A stretch of DNA of 64,000 nucleotides from Anisus vortex (taxonomy: Eukaryota; Mollusca; Gastropoda; Planorbidae), in the NCBI GenBank assembly GCA_949126835.1, contig OX421499.1, positions 24,153,990 to 24,217,989 on the forward strand, written 5' to 3'. A program made the position numbers and the translations under genes. The notes under the pieces were generated by a model that was not told the DNA's origin, searched no databases, and saw nothing but the letters and a program-made list of their open reading frames with translations. This document shows, one piece after another, positions 12,898-25,926 of this stretch (its first letter is position 1; every line of letters starts with the position of its first letter).

Positions 12898-12960
12898 ATA
12901 AAATGAAATTGTACTACAAATGTTCCGTAAAATGAAATTGTACTACAAATGTTCCGTAAA
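12898..12960. repeat. Short tandem duplication, 29-bp unit
   Basis: Two consecutive copies of AAATGAAATTGTACTACAAA followed by TGTTCCGTA. Confidence 0.8.
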
Positions 12961-12980
12961 ATGTATCCTTGTCCACAAAT

Positions 12981-13098
12981 GAGGTCGTAAGGATTGCGCT
13001 CCCTTTAAATCTGCAGCGCCTACACTATGGAACTGCTTGGGCCGAATCTGAGTCAAAAGAGTCCTGTAATAAGCATTTAAAGACATTGCTCTTTAACT
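12981..13098 (+). mobile_element. CR1/L2-like LINE 3' fragment
   Basis: Translates with interruptions as CAPFKSAAPTLWNCL and further on AFKDIAL, matching the end of the LINE at 55769-56341 ([31 protein letters not shown]). Remnant only. Confidence 0.6.
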
Positions 13099-13794
13099 AG
13101 TGTATTTTGTGCCTTCCGCTCTGGATTGTGGAAATAGAGCGAACTCGGTTCAATAACATGGAGAGGTGTGATTTAGAACTAATCTTTATTATTAGTATTA
13201 TTATTTATAAAAAAAACACTCGTTTTAGAAGTCCCAAAACTCTATTCTTTTTATACTTAAAAATGGTAATCTTTTTACTATATAACATAAATTACCATTT
13301 TCCGACTATCTAAACAATAATATCCTCGTGAGGATAGCCCCTCACAATCGCCGATAGAGATCTACACGTACATACAAAAACATTAACAAAGAGTAGCTAA
13401 ATGCTAGTCTTGCATCGACCTCTAGCCAGTAAGCTCAAAGAAAGTATACACTTCTATAGGCCACTATGCTAGGAAATGCTAAAAGCACCAACAAAAAAAA
13501 ATTATAAGGAACAACTTGCTTACACCAAAAAAAAAACAAGATAATGCTTTGAAAATACTTTTTTTTCTCTCTACGACCTTTTGTTTCATTTGGATTCCTG
13601 CAAATCTACAACAACTATAGAGCCTGCACTTTGGAGTTTTGACATTTGACCTTTATACCGCCGGCTCATCCATTTACCATGGGCAGATAATCATATCAGT
13701 CTGAAGAGATATGTTCAAGGAGTTCTTCGGTTCCTCACGTGCAGTAAATACAATCTTTAGAGGTGGACGTGTGTTGTATATTGGTTGAGTGGGC
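13099..13794. other. Non-coding stretch between LINE remnant and minisatellite
   Basis: AT-rich with A and T runs. I see no gene or repeat. Confidence 0.4.
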
Positions 13795-14281
13795 TGTGAA
13801 TTGTGTATCTGTGTATAGCAAATTATTTGTATATTGTTGGCAAGTTGTGTAGTTGTATGGCAAAATAAGTACCAGTACGGAAAATTGTGTACCTGTATGG
13901 CAAACTGTTTGTATGTGTATGGCAAATTGTGTATTTGTATAGCAAAAAAAAAGAATATGTACGACAAATTGCATTTTGTATGGAAAATTGTGTACCTGTA
14001 TGGCAAATTGTTTGTATATGTATGATAAATTGTGTATTTCTATGGCAAATTGTTTATTTGTTTGGCGAACTGTGTATTTGTAAGGCAAAATAAGTATTGT
14101 ATGGCAAATTTTTTGTATATGTTTGGCAATTTGTGTATTGGTATGGCAAATTGTGTATTTGTATGGCAAATTGTGCATTTGTATGTCAAAATAAGTACCT
14201 GTATGGCAAATTGAGCACCTATACGGCAAATTGCATTTTTGTACGGAAAAGTGTGTACCTGTATGGCAAATTGTTTGTATA
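13795..14281. repeat. Minisatellite, 20-bp unit, left part
   Basis: Degenerate tandem copies of GTATGGCAAATTGTGTATTT, with variants such as GTACGGAAAATTGTGTACCT and some longer units with an inserted TTTGTATATG. Stop-poor frames on both strands (Tyr-Gly-Lys-Leu; Cys-His-Thr) come from the repeat and are not genes. The array is split by an element at 14282-14630 and resumes after it. Confidence 0.9.
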
Positions 14282-14630
14282 GAGCGTTTGCAATGGGTGG
14301 AGCTTAGGTTTTTAGTGACGTCATTTGGAAATAGAAGCCACTTGAGGAACAAATATGGCTAATGTTCTTTATCATGCAAATATTTATGAATATTGGCTAT
14401 CCTACAAAAAATAAGGAGGTAAATAGTAGTAGATCATCTTCTATGATCTATGTCTATGATAATAGGCCTAATACAGCTTGAATCTTAATAAAACTTAAAA
14501 CAAAAAACATCATTTTAAAAAAACCTCGAGCCTATATGAAACAGTACTTTATTAATACAGCGGCCATTGTACACCACTAGACAAAGTAAAAAAATCACGT
14601 GCTTATTTTGTCACGTGATTGCAAACGCCC
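14282..14630. mobile_element. ~349-bp TA-flanked MITE inside the minisatellite
   Basis: Ends GAGCGTTTGCAATGG and (reverse complement) GGGCGTTTGCAATCACG form a terminal inverted repeat. It is flanked by TATA (14278-14281 and 14631-14634), fitting a TA or TATA target duplication as in Tc1/mariner-like elements. The minisatellite motif occurs on both sides, so the insertion came after the array. No coding capacity. Confidence 0.75.
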
Positions 14631-14632
14631 TA

Positions 14633-14815
14633 TATGTATGGTAAATTATGAACTTGTATTGCAAATTTCTTTTAAGGAAAATTGTGTACCTGGGCGGCAA
14701 ATTATGTCTTTTTACGGAAAATTGTGTACCTGTAAGGCTAATTGTTTACCAGAAAACCCGTATGTCAATGTACCTGTATTGCTAATTGTGCATCTATCTT
14801 TATCGAAAAGTGTGT
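14633..14815. repeat. Minisatellite, right part
   Basis: Continues the 20-bp array (GTATGGTAAATTATGAACTT, GGAAAATTGTGTACCTG) with more divergence. Confidence 0.75.
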
Positions 14816-14860
14816 ATCGGCATAGGGGGAATTTGCCTTTGGATCAACCATCATTAACAG

Positions 14861-15056
14861 CAGGGATCTGCAACGTACCAAGCGCGTGCAAGACTTGGCA
14901 CGCAGAGATTTTTAAGTGGCACGCGCAAGACTCCCAAAAATTCAATCCAAGTCTATTCAACAAATGCAGAGCAGGATGAATTTTAGGTCGTTTGCGCGCT
15001 GAATGAATTAGAAATTCTACTTTGGCACACTATTATCCAAAGGTTGCCGACCCTTG
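14861..15056. mobile_element. MITE family C, copy 2
   Basis: Begins CAGGGATCTGCAACGTACC and ends AAGGTTGCCGACCCTTG, with internal GACTTGGCACGCAGAG and GCGCTGAATGAATTAGAAAT as in the copy at 9190-9387. I found no clear TSD. Confidence 0.7.
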
Positions 15057-15288
15057 GTCTATAGTATATTGTGTACATGTCAGACAAGGCAATTTGTGTA
15101 CCTTAACGTAAAAACGCATTTGTGTGTGTACCTTGTACAACAAAATATCAAACATGTACGCAGCGTACTACATATTATGAGCATGATACCGACTCACGCC
15201 AAAGAAATCATTTGATCACCTAGCGAGCACACCTGTACCTTCATCCCCACTCGCCCCCCTCCCCACCCCCACACACAACACTACCCAC

Positions 15289-15336
15289 CTGGAACACAGA
15301 CAGGTAATTTCCTTGCACAAGGTCAATTCTGAACTC
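15289..15336 (-). CDS. Possible further upstream exon of the same minus-strand gene
   Basis: On the minus strand the codons EFRIDLVQGNYLSVFQ run into a good donor (CCAG|GTGGGT) in phase 0, which fits the next exon at 7752-7851. The 5' boundary is not settled: the reading frame is closed by TGA just upstream, so an acceptor would have to be one of the AGs in GATGAGAGTTCAG, and no strong polypyrimidine tract precedes them. Could be chance. Confidence 0.25.
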
Positions 15337-16660
15337 TCATCATCATCACACAGGTAACTTACAGACATCAGTCTGGAAGAAGGAGGGAAAAGTGGAGAGA
15401 GATGTTAGAGAAGAGAAAGTGAGGGAGAGAGTGAGAGAAAAAGAGAGAGAGAAGAAAGAACACCTTAGGTTAAAGTATTCTCTGAAGTCAGGAAATTTTT
15501 CCACAACAAAAAACAAGGACTAGTTTCTAGACTATAATATAGACTATATTATAAAAAACAACAACAACAGTAGTTGCACATCTAGCAGAAATCTTCTGAA
15601 CGTTGAGATACTGTTGGCACGTTCTGAAGCTATTAATAGAATAGCAAGGGAGGTAAGATCTCTGAAGGTATTTGTGAGCTTTTATGAGTTTATTTACCAC
15701 TAAAAGGTAAATTAGAATCTAGTGGTAGATCTATAGCGATTTCTCGAATTAAAAATTGAAGTTTAGAGAACGGTTGGTAAAAGCTGAACCCTCTATCTCT
15801 GATACTCTCATATGCATTGACCTACTTTCATTTAGCCAATGAATCGGTCGGAATTGAGCTGAATCATATAATAATAATTCGTGCAGGATCGGTATCCTAT
15901 ATAATGTGGTTCTGATACTAAGACCCGATATGATATATAATAATATATTAATTATATCGTTACTACAAAGTTAAAAATAACATCGCGTTGTACTTCTTCG
16001 GGTTTTAAAATACCATTATAATATTTATCTTCTTAATAATATGCTTATCTTATTGTGGGACTTTATGTAACATACTTGCGCGTAAATTATTATATTATGT
16101 ATTATAATATTTCAAAAGTTGGGGAGAAAAACGGCTAAGATGGCAACGCCTATTTCATAAGTGCATGACAACTTGAGTGGTTGCCATTAAAGTGAGCGCT
16201 AGCTCCATAACCATGCTTGACAGTAGCGATATAGTGTTAAGGCAGATCCGGTGACGTCTAAATTGCATCAACTAACTGATGTTACAGTATTTGCCCACAC
16301 TCTGCATTTGACCGACTGGCGCTAAGTGGCGGCATTGCCAGTAATTGAATGCAGCATTGCCTTCTAGCGGAGATTATTATAATCTCAGATGATGCGAAAA
16401 CATATGTGCAGATCTATTTTTATTTTTGAGCATTTCGACTGTAGTAGTTGAAGATATAATATCCGTATTGGAAACTTATTTTGTGCATCATTAACCAGAC
16501 CTTGGCAGATAAAAGAAATAATATGCCTGTTATAAACTGAACACAAATGACAAGAGTAACACCAATAATTAAATCACAAAACCTAGAAACACTAGAGGAC
16601 AGAAGAGCAAAGACTAAAGTAATAATAATACGTAAACCATTAAACTCTTATTTAGAAATA
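15337..16660. other. Non-coding stretch
   Basis: Includes a GA-rich patch (about 15370-15460). A more GC-balanced block (16135-16390) could hide an untranslated exon, but I see no open frame or splice pair. Confidence 0.35.
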
Positions 16661-16668
16661 CAACCAAT

Positions 16669-16925
16669 AACAAACATTTACAATGCTCAGATAAACATAA
16701 ATACAGAAACACTTTTCTTATCCTTTAAGCGAGAACAAATGCATATAAATACGCTTTCTTCCTGAGTGGCATTTGGGCATGGAATAGGTTGCCTAAACAA
16801 GCCAAGATAACAGTAACACAACATCATTTAAAACATTAATAAAAATGCAAGACTGGACTCGGAGAACGGATGAACGCATTAATCTTCTTTATAGAAGGTG
16901 CGTTTGTAATATATAAGATAAGATC
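16669..16925 (+). mobile_element. LINE 3' end (family A), copy 1
   Basis: Closely matches 49540-49795: the blocks GCGAGAACAAATGCATATAA, AAAACATTAATAAAAATGCA and TCTTTATAGAAGGTGCGT occur in the same order. Read through its damaged frames it resembles a LINE reverse-transcriptase C-terminus (…REQMHI…LSSRVAF…WNGLP). Ends in ATATAAGATAAG. Confidence 0.7.
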
Positions 16926-18589
16926 GATTGAAGAAACAATACTGAAACGTCTTATCAATTATAGAAATATCTGTAATAAATCACCCACTATTAGAATTCC
17001 TATGTTTAATATTCTAAACAAAAGGCGATTTAAAACTTATTCAAAGAGAAATATCTTTATTTTCTCCGTTCAGGATGGATAGTGTAGGCCCTTGAAAGTA
17101 AACGCAGATAGACATCAACGCGTGGTATAGTTTAGATAGTAAATACGCAAATAGAACATAAATGTTGAAGTGATTGGCGATGCGCCCCTGAAAGAACAAT
17201 GAAGGTGTTTGAATTGAAGAAAGGGTCATTGTATCAGGTAAACATCAGCGGTCTAGGCACAGAGGCGTCGTCTGGGTGGGATGTCTGCAGATATAGCTGT
17301 GCCAAGTCTATTGAATTCGTTGGTTGTTGTTTTGTTCAAATGTTCAGACCGTGTGTCGGTGATGGGGAAAGAAGGATGGAGTGGGCTCGTTGTAAATGAG
17401 TTCCTAGTTCTTCTGTTGTTGTTACGCACAATCTATGCATTTGTGAGTCAGGAGTAAGGGGAGATAATGCTATAATCCTGTTCAGCTCAATAGCGTAATT
17501 CCTAGTAATGTAGCTTTCCAAATGCGCATATAAATGTTAAAATTGTAATGATTGAGATCAGTTTAAGTTGCAAGCCTTTTCTTAAAACCACAAGCTAGTG
17601 AAGGAATGAAATCTTTTAAAGGATTAGAATATGTTAAACCTACATTAATCAATACAGATATTCCAAATTTCTATCTACACGGTAAATAGTAGGACTGTAT
17701 AGTAAACCTGTTTTACTTTTCCACCTCTAGCTATATGCGAGAGTTGGGGGTGTTGTAGGGGGGGGGGGGCGAAATAGGCTTTGATAAAATATATTTTTAG
17801 TTTTCTTCTAAACCCTTCAACCAAAAGTTAAGTATTCGTTACTCGAAAAGATAATTGGATGTGTTGTTGCCAAGGCGATGCTGAAGTAGGTGTTTACTTT
17901 TGAAGAACTGTCTTTATTGAAATGGGTGGATGCAGTATATATATATGTATATATATATATATGTATATATATACTAATAATGTAATTCAATGCAGGAACA
18001 GTAAATAACTTGATGAATGCGGGCTAGTCTATACAGGATTAGTTCCCAAATTCCTTCCATAGAAAGTTCTCATTGGCATCTCACATTAAACCAGAGTAGA
18101 AAAAGATCAATATTGTTCCATACTCATTTTTTTTCCAGATAGGTGGCGGCACAAAAAAACTACCTACACTGGTTATATGTATGAGAAGTAAAAAAAACAA
18201 ACAAGAAAAGAACTTCTAGAAAAACTCATTAATAACATTCTTTATGTAATGATATCTGCACAACTATTTTTTGTTAAATACGATGTTGAACTGTTTGAAT
18301 GTTCCTTTACATAATGCTATTGTATCTACTTCATAACAACATGGTTTCTCTGCAGATCACTTTACCGTAATGCCATCTACCAGTGAGCTGCTTAAAATAA
18401 AAGTTTTGAATTAGTTCATGTAAAGATGAAGCTAATTAAGTTGCCTTTTAAAAATAAAAATCTATTCTGATTCTCTATCTGTGATCTATTGTCTTAAACG
18501 GGAATTCCTCTGATTGTTTAATCTGTAGGCTATAGAGTTTGATAATCTGGAAACTATCAAACAGATATGAAGCTCACATATGGATGTAT
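16926..18589. other. Non-coding stretch
   Basis: Holds a run of 12 G (17758-17769) and an ATAT/ATGT repeat (about 17936-17972). The short frames near 17200-17500 show no domain. Confidence 0.35.
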
Positions 18590-18597
18590 GTCATCAC

Positions 18598-18690
18598 AAA
18601 TGAATATAAATAATCTTTCTTTCCGAGTGGCATTCTGGCAGGAGTGGAATGTGTTGTCTTAACAAACCAGAAAAAAATAACACTTAGGTG
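18598..18690 (+). mobile_element. LINE 3' end (family A), short copy
   Basis: Matches family A over CTTTCTTTCCGAGTGGCATT and AACAAACCAG. Truncated on both sides. Confidence 0.5.
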
Positions 18691-20220
18691 CTATCCATAT
18701 GTAAGAACCCAAAGAAGTAATATTTTTCAAACCCACTTTCATGTGCGTAAATGCAATTTACCAGTTTGAAAAAAAAATTGTTTACCACAGTCACAATCCA
18801 TTTGTTTAAATATTTCCTTGTTTTAACATTGTGTTGGTTCACGTTTAAATTTTATTAAAGCAAAATAGACCCAAGAAGAACATTTTTTTTTCCTAAATAT
18901 TGCATTATAGAACAATAATATGAGTCTTCATATATTTTCAAATAATAAAAATAATAATAATAAAAAAACATAGATACCTTTTAATTACTGTCATTTTTAA
19001 ATGTTACGTTAACTGTATTTAGATATTTGCTTACGTAGGCTACACATTAAGTCAAATTGGTGCATACGTAATACGAGGATACCCCCCTTAACATCTTTTA
19101 AAAATAAAACTAAACAAAATTCAATGACTAGCTTTAAACAACGAACAAGCGTTGGTGAATTGAAGGATCGTCCGTAGCATATTAGATTTGTTATAACAAG
19201 GGAATTAACTCGTTGTAGAGAAAATACGCAATAAATACGAATCATCTCGCCTTTACATGGTAGACAAAACAAAATACACTGATCCCTTTAAAATACATTT
19301 GGGAAATCTTTATATCTTTTGATCTCTTTTGTTTCTACAGGTTTATGATGCATTGTTCAAAACAATCACCCAAAACGGATTTCGCATATGTAAACAATAA
19401 GATTATATTTCAAGAACAATAATCAAAGTAATTTTGTTTTAAACGAAAAAAAACGTTTCCTCAGTTACCTCCCGTTTATTTTGTTCCCGCATTTTTAATA
19501 TAATTATAATAACAGCGCACCTGTTTACTATTGTGTGTGATTACGTGTTGACAAATAGTTCCAACAGACACACACTCACACTCATACACACACAAGCGCG
19601 CAAGGAAGAAAAGAATTTTAGCTAAAAATAAACCACGTTGCTAAGGCTGACTCAGACGGTTAACTGAGTAATTTACACCACCGTCTTAGAATTTTGTTTT
19701 TTAGTTGGCAATAGGTGGGCGTATATCTAAACTTTAGATCCACGAATGTACATATCATTATGTGTGTGTGTGTGAATGTGTGTACGTGTTGTTTCAGAAT
19801 TCGTTACATAGTTTAAATTTACATGTTCTTTAGTTATTTTCTCTGTTTGTTTTATTTCTTTTTTGTTTTTGTCAAATTATGAAAGTCTAATTTATTATTT
19901 TGCTATTGGTTGCCTTAACTACGTTTGTCTGTGATGCTTACATATGTTACATTGATGTCCGTTACAGTGACTTTGTAATTAGGTTTGTTGTTTCGTTGGT
20001 CCTAGATTTTGGTTAACTCAAATGAGCTCTCTAGTTTTCTTTTTCTCCCTTTCTGTCCCTACCCCTCCTTCTCTCCCACCTCCCCAATTCCCACTCTCTC
20101 TAGGCTTATCTATATATATATAGTAAACTGTGTATGTGTTTAACCAATCAAATCGGTTTATTTCAAGACACGTGACCTAATTGTCTCATATCTTACTTTT
20201 GTGATCCCTTATTGACATGT
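18691..20220. other. Non-coding stretch
   Basis: AT-rich with TG repeats (19761-19790) and CT-rich sequence (20038-20105). No supported gene. Confidence 0.35.
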
Positions 20221-20224
20221 GTTT

Positions 20225-20292
20225 TCCCTAGCGTAGTGGTTAGCGTCTTCGACTGCCATTCGGGCGACCTAAGTTCGATTCCCCAATGATAG
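20225..20292 (+). tRNA. tRNA-like sequence, Gly(GCC)-like, probably a pseudogene
   Basis: A D-arm-like box A (AGCGTAGTGGTTAGCG) is followed by a five-pair anticodon stem TTCGA/TCGGG closing a seven-base loop CTGCCAT (anticodon GCC). Then comes a box B-like AAGTTCGATTCCCC and a pol III-terminator-like T run. The T-stem and acceptor stem do not pair well, so this is more likely a tRNA relic or SINE head than a working tRNA. Confidence 0.35.
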
Positions 20293-20822
20293 CTTTTTTT
20301 TTTCTTCTATTATTTTAATACTTTTCTGTTTATTTTAGTTTATGAAATGTTTATCTGTAGCTAATGCAGTAAGTAAGCTGCATAAGTAACTTATGATAAT
20401 AGTATGTTATAGTAAAAGTATAGGATAAAATAGTATAGTAAAATATTGTATTATAGCTTAGTATATAGTATAGTGAATTATTATATATTAAATTATATTA
20501 AGTGAATGATTAGGATTAATGTAGTGCTACATATCAAATGTTTGGTTGAGTATGTTGTGGTCAGAACTTGTGAACAATGTTAGCCTACCATTTAATCTGT
20601 ACGCTAGTGTTGCGTTAGTTGCTTTATATTATGTTTCCTGGGACGCTTGTGTTATGTGTAACATTCATAAGTGCTGACTAGGACGAAATACTCCTACAGT
20701 ATATCTCAGCATTGTACAATTAGCATTCCAATCGCCTTGGCTTTCTGGCAACGAACTACGGAATAGCTTTACCTGCAGAATGTGGGAGTAGAGCAACATA
20801 TACATGGCAAAGTAGGAAAGGT

Positions 20823-20985
20823 AGAAAGAGAAAGAGAGAGAGACTCACGGAGCATTAGTAAGAGAGAGAGAGAGGCAGAGAGAGAGAGAGATGCAAACAG
20901 AGAGAAGATAAGGGGGGGGCGGAGGCGCACGGATATAAGGAGAGAGGGGGCAAACAGGGCGAGAGAGAGAGAGAGAGAGAGAGAT
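20823..20985. repeat. (GA)n-rich microsatellite
   Basis: GAGA repeats with interruptions, including GGGGGGG at 20911-20917 and a perfect GA tract near 20961-20981. Confidence 0.85.
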
Positions 20986-21000
20986 GGAAAAGGTCTGTAA

Positions 21001-24000
21001 AGAATATATATTTTTTGCCAACTAACTTTATGTTTATCAAAGCAGTTGATGGGAAGATAGTGTGAGGAGGAGGGGAGGGGTCATGGCGTCATACAAAAAC
21101 AATTTGCCAAAATGTAAAACTCATAAAACGAAAGAACACGTAACGTTTGCTTTATCTTGTAGGAAAACAGTTTACATCTTTAACTCCGACTGCCAACTGT
21201 ACCATTTTCTGTACCCAAAACAATGCGTAGAACTAACATTTATATTAACTTATAGGATTTATACTGTTGCTCATTGGGGTTTTGATTGCTTTAAGTTTTC
21301 AAAGATTTTTCTTAACCCAAATTCTGCTTCTCATTTTAAGAACAATTCCTTAATGTAAAGTCTGCGATTAAAAATTATACTTAAAAAACAACAACAATAC
21401 GGACATTTCAAAAAAGGTTAGCGGTGAGTCAAGCAGTGTGAATGTTTTTTTTTTTTTTTTGTTTTGTTTTTTTTAGCGTAGTGGGCCTTGCGTTAAAAAG
21501 TTTAAAATATTGGTTTTTAATTAAATAATTTAAAATAATATTCCAGTTTAAGATTTGACGTTATCGATAAAACTATTTATAAGCGGAAATATTCGTATAT
21601 AAAAAAATTTACTATGTAACTATTTAGAAATAAATATCGCAAAATTATAAAGTCAAAGAAAAGAAATTAGCAATGCTCAGTACGCTCTTGGTATGAATTG
21701 CAGTGGCAGATGTATTAGCCAAAGAAAAAGGTCTTTAAGTGTTGTTGTTTTTTTAAGATTCTCTTGTCTCAGATTCTCTCAGTATCTGTGAAACAAATTT
21801 TGTCTAATAGGCAGAATAAGGGAATTCGATACAGCTTCATTGGCCAAACTGTGTGAAAATTTAATTACATTATTAACAGGGCTACCGTTAAAAAAAAATA
21901 TATCGTTTCATGTTGTTTTATATTTTAAGTTATTTATATTTTTAATTAATCTTTGTGTGATATGTAGTTCAATAAACAATATTATGAAGAAGTTGGAAAG
22001 AAAAATAAACCAAAACTGATCAGAAAAAAATAAAAAGTCAGTCACGCAAAGACGTTGTTATACTAAAATGACGATCAAAAGACTTGGTGAGAATTAAAAC
22101 TTTCAAATAATTAAATCGGCCGTTAACTTTTTTTCACAATGTAAAATGACACAATATTTGTTCTCTCACTCTTCCATTTACATAGTTCAGAATTTTTGCT
22201 AACGTGCATACGAATGTTTATCATACACATAAATACAAATACTAGTCTATTGAATACACTTTTGATAATTTAGCTTTCCCACAAGCTGGACATAATATAG
22301 TTTCTATTTCTTCACGGTCACATACACTCATATATTATAAAAAAAACATATTTATACAAACCATTTAAATGTCCAATCTATTCCCAAATCCCCCTTAGCC
22401 CTCCTTTATACATCTTCGACCCTCTGGTCACTTCAGAAACTCCCAAGTCATCTCCACTTATTTTTTCCACTGGTCTATTTACGACACTGTCCTTATTTTC
22501 TAAGAGGCCCTATATATTGAGTTTATTCTATTGAATGATAGTCCTAAAGTTCATAGTCCCCACTTTAGTTAATTAAATTTATATATTTAAAAAATAATAA
22601 TTTTATTGTAAGACGCAAGTAGGGCCAGCATAAAGATTTAAGAACAGTCACTTTTTTATGTCAAATAAAAAAACAATAAGCAGTGTAAGATGTATATACA
22701 AAATATAATTCAATCATGTATAGCATCTATATAAGGATACACAAGTATGCGAAGCCATATAATCTAGCGAACGGCCCAAAAGATAAATCTGGTTCGATGG
22801 AATTACTTTACTGTATAAAAAAAACACGATTTTAAACATCAATTCGTTAATTTAAAGCTTAACAAAATTGAACACATCGATCTAAGCTTAAATAAAATAC
22901 TTATTCACATAGTATAAAAGTAAATAACGCTAACAAATACTCTAACACACCACGAAGAAAACTTTAATCTATTTCTTATCATTAATCCAGTCGCTTGGCT
23001 TTACATTAGTTCGTACCAAAATTGAACATATGACACTCACCCGAAGTCGCCAAATGATTGGTTCATATAAATTACTCATTGCTTGGTTTATTGTATCCTT
23101 TTTATAAAAACCAAGTAATCACGTGAACTCCGTAAACAAAAAAGATTGCTCCGAATTAAAAAAAATGTGTCAAACTGAACTAATGATCTCAGTTCACTTG
23201 TGTTTGGTCCCAGCCTCCAGTGGACAACTCCGCTACTACAGCCAGAAACGTGTCCGGTGCTCGCTTTAAGTCTGGCTTCAAACTCGCAACTCAAATTTCT
23301 CAACAAAACTTGTTTTTTTCTAAAATAGCTTCGAGTTACTGGAATTTGGGGCGTAAAGTAAATATGAAGCCTAAAAATAAAATAAAAACGGTTTCACAGA
23401 AAAGAAATATAAACAGATTTCTGCGCCCCCCTCCCCCATAAGGACTAGCTCGTAATGATAACGCGCCAGAAGAGATAACATATCCCCCCCCCCCCCCCGC
23501 CTTCCCCCGTGGGTATTAGCATTGCCCCAAAGCAGGTGTTTATGAAGATATTCTTCACGTTCGGTTTTATGAGATGAAGATAGAATGTTGATAAGAGAAG
23601 CTACTCAGAGAAGTCATTCATTTAAAACTAAGATATAATCAACACGATTGACAGTTCGTCAATAGCTGATATTGTATAATTTTTGCTGTCATTGTTATTG
23701 ATACCATTTTTTATTCCTTACAAGCATTTAGATTAAATACGCAGTAGTTAAACTTAAACTAATAATAATATAAGCTTTGCATATAATCTGATGTATCCTG
23801 TTGTTTTCAATAAATTGAAATAAAAAGATAACATAGCGCTCATTAACCATGTGCAAAAGTGTCCAAATCTGTTTTAAAAACCAACGCTATTAGGTATGCA
23901 AACGTCTGGAATATTTCATACCAGAAGGAGCTGTTTTCTTGACTTTAGGCCTACTTCTCCTATGTTGGATGCCCGATTCTCGTATGTTGGATGCCAGATT

Positions 24001-24149
24001 CTTAATTCTCACCATCCATACACAGTGAAGAAGACAAATCATTTCAAGCAGAATACGTCTGAAGACTACAAATTGGTATTTCCAAGCAAAGGATTCTTAA
24101 AAATGCTTTGTTGGCTTTCTCGTTTTGAATAAGGAAATTCTTCCATACT
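21001..24149. other. Non-coding stretch
   Basis: AT-rich, with T runs (21447-21463) and 15 C (23484-23498). A minus-strand frame at 23088-23306 is more GC-balanced (FEARLKASTGHVSG…) but I recognise nothing and see no splice pair. A + strand frame at 23896-24132 is likewise unidentified. Confidence 0.35.
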
Positions 24150-24570
24150 CTCTTACCCCTGGTATATCTATATTTTTACTATATGGTTGCGAAGCGTTGG
24201 ACAATAAACGAAAAAATAATGGCATATTTGGCTTTACAGAAGAATGCAGCGATTGGAATGTACAGAGAAACTAATGTTGAGGGGCTCAAAATGGTAAATG
24301 CTAATAGAGAAGTAATTGTAAAGACCATGAAGAGGAAATTAACCTTAGTAGACCATATAATAATAAAAAAAGGAAACATCAAAAACATCATAATAACAGC
24401 AAAGCTGGAGGGAAAGTGATGCAAAAAAAAGACAGAGAAGGAAGATATTAGATGAACTTGCAGAATGGCATGGCATGGCGAAATCAACAAAAATGCTAGA
24501 GTTTGCCAGAAGAAACGATACGTGGAAATACATGATCGCCTACGCCTACCAGCATATCAATTTATGATGA
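24150..24570 (+). mobile_element. RTE-like LINE 3' fragment (C-terminal part of an endonuclease-reverse transcriptase)
   Basis: One frame reads WTINEKIMAYLALQKNAA, then NREVIVKTMKRKLTLVDHII and IIITAKLEGK. After a stop and frame change it continues as RQRRKILDELAEWHGMAK and LEFARRNDTWKYMIA. This order (YG.E.WTI…, R.LT..DHI…G.I…, L..LAEW.GM, ARRRDTW) is typical of the tail of many animal endonuclease-reverse transcriptase polyproteins. It is 5'-truncated and broken, with no catalytic part. Confidence 0.7.
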
Positions 24571-25926
24571 TGTCCATAATTCACTATCTGGTGCCATTTC
24601 TAAATTTGGGAAAATATGTCTTCTATGAAAAAAAAAGTTCTTAACAACCACTTTGAAAAAAACTATTTTAATATTGTAACTTTATTAGCTTCATGAGGAC
24701 TAAGTACAGAATAAGATTAATACCATCATTCATGCTGAAGGAAACAACAAAGACCAAGGGGTATTTCACTTACTTTTTTCTTTAAATTTCGTTTTCGCTT
24801 TGTAAAATTCTTCATTTAAATGTGTTTTTGTCCACCCAAAATTTATTTTACGATCTTCTAACCCTTCCAAATCCTGCAACAATGAACAACTTGTAGTCAA
24901 GATGTAATCACTAACTATTTAACTTATTAAGAAGGGAAAAAAAATAATTTGAAATATGTAAGGTTTTAGGCTGAGCAGTAGGCTAACGTTCCGATGCCTC
25001 TCCCCCCACCCCATTCTCGGTGTAAATATTTTGATTTTGTTAACCCTGCATTTCTGATTTTTATTTTTTATCCACTGGGCTCACAAAACCCAAACTAGAG
25101 CGATAGATAGAAATATGGATAGATAGATAAATAGATAGATAGAAATATGGATAGATAGATAAATAGATAGATAGAAATATGGATAGATAGATAAATAGAT
25201 AGATAGAAATATGGATAGATAGATAAATAGATAGATAGAAATATGGATAGATAGATAAATAGATAGATAGAAATATGGATAGATAGATAAATAGATAGAT
25301 AGAAATATGGATAGATAGAAATATGGATAGATAGATAAATAGATAGATAGAAATATGGATAGATAGAAAAATGGATAGATAGAAATATGGATAGATAGAT
25401 AAATAGATAGATAGAAATATGGATAGATAGATAAATAGATAGATAGAAATATGGATAGATAGAAATATGGATAGATAGAAATATGGATAGATAGATAAAT
25501 AGATAGATAGAAATATGGATAGATAGATAAATAGATAGATAGAAAAATGGATAGATAGATAAATAGATAGATAGAAATATGGATAGATAGATAAATAGAT
25601 AGATAGAAATATGGATAGATAGATAAATAGATAGATAGAAATATGGATAGATAGATAAATAGATAGATAGAAATATGGATAGATAGAAAAATAGATAGAT
25701 AGAAATATGGATAGATAGAAATATGGATAGATAGAAATATGGATAGATAGATAAATAGATAGATAGAAAAATGGATAGATAGATAAATAGATAGATAGAA
25801 ATATGGATAGATAGATAAATAGATAGATAGAAATATGGATAGATAGAAATATGGATAGATAGAAATATGGATAGATAGATAAATAGATAGATAGAAAAAT
25901 GGATAGATAGATAAATAGATAGATAG

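Noticed and set aside
13674..14352. Overlapping frames on both strands (Cys-His-Thr and Tyr-Gly-Lys-Leu repeats)
   Set aside because: Products of the 20-bp minisatellite, open in several frames of both strands.
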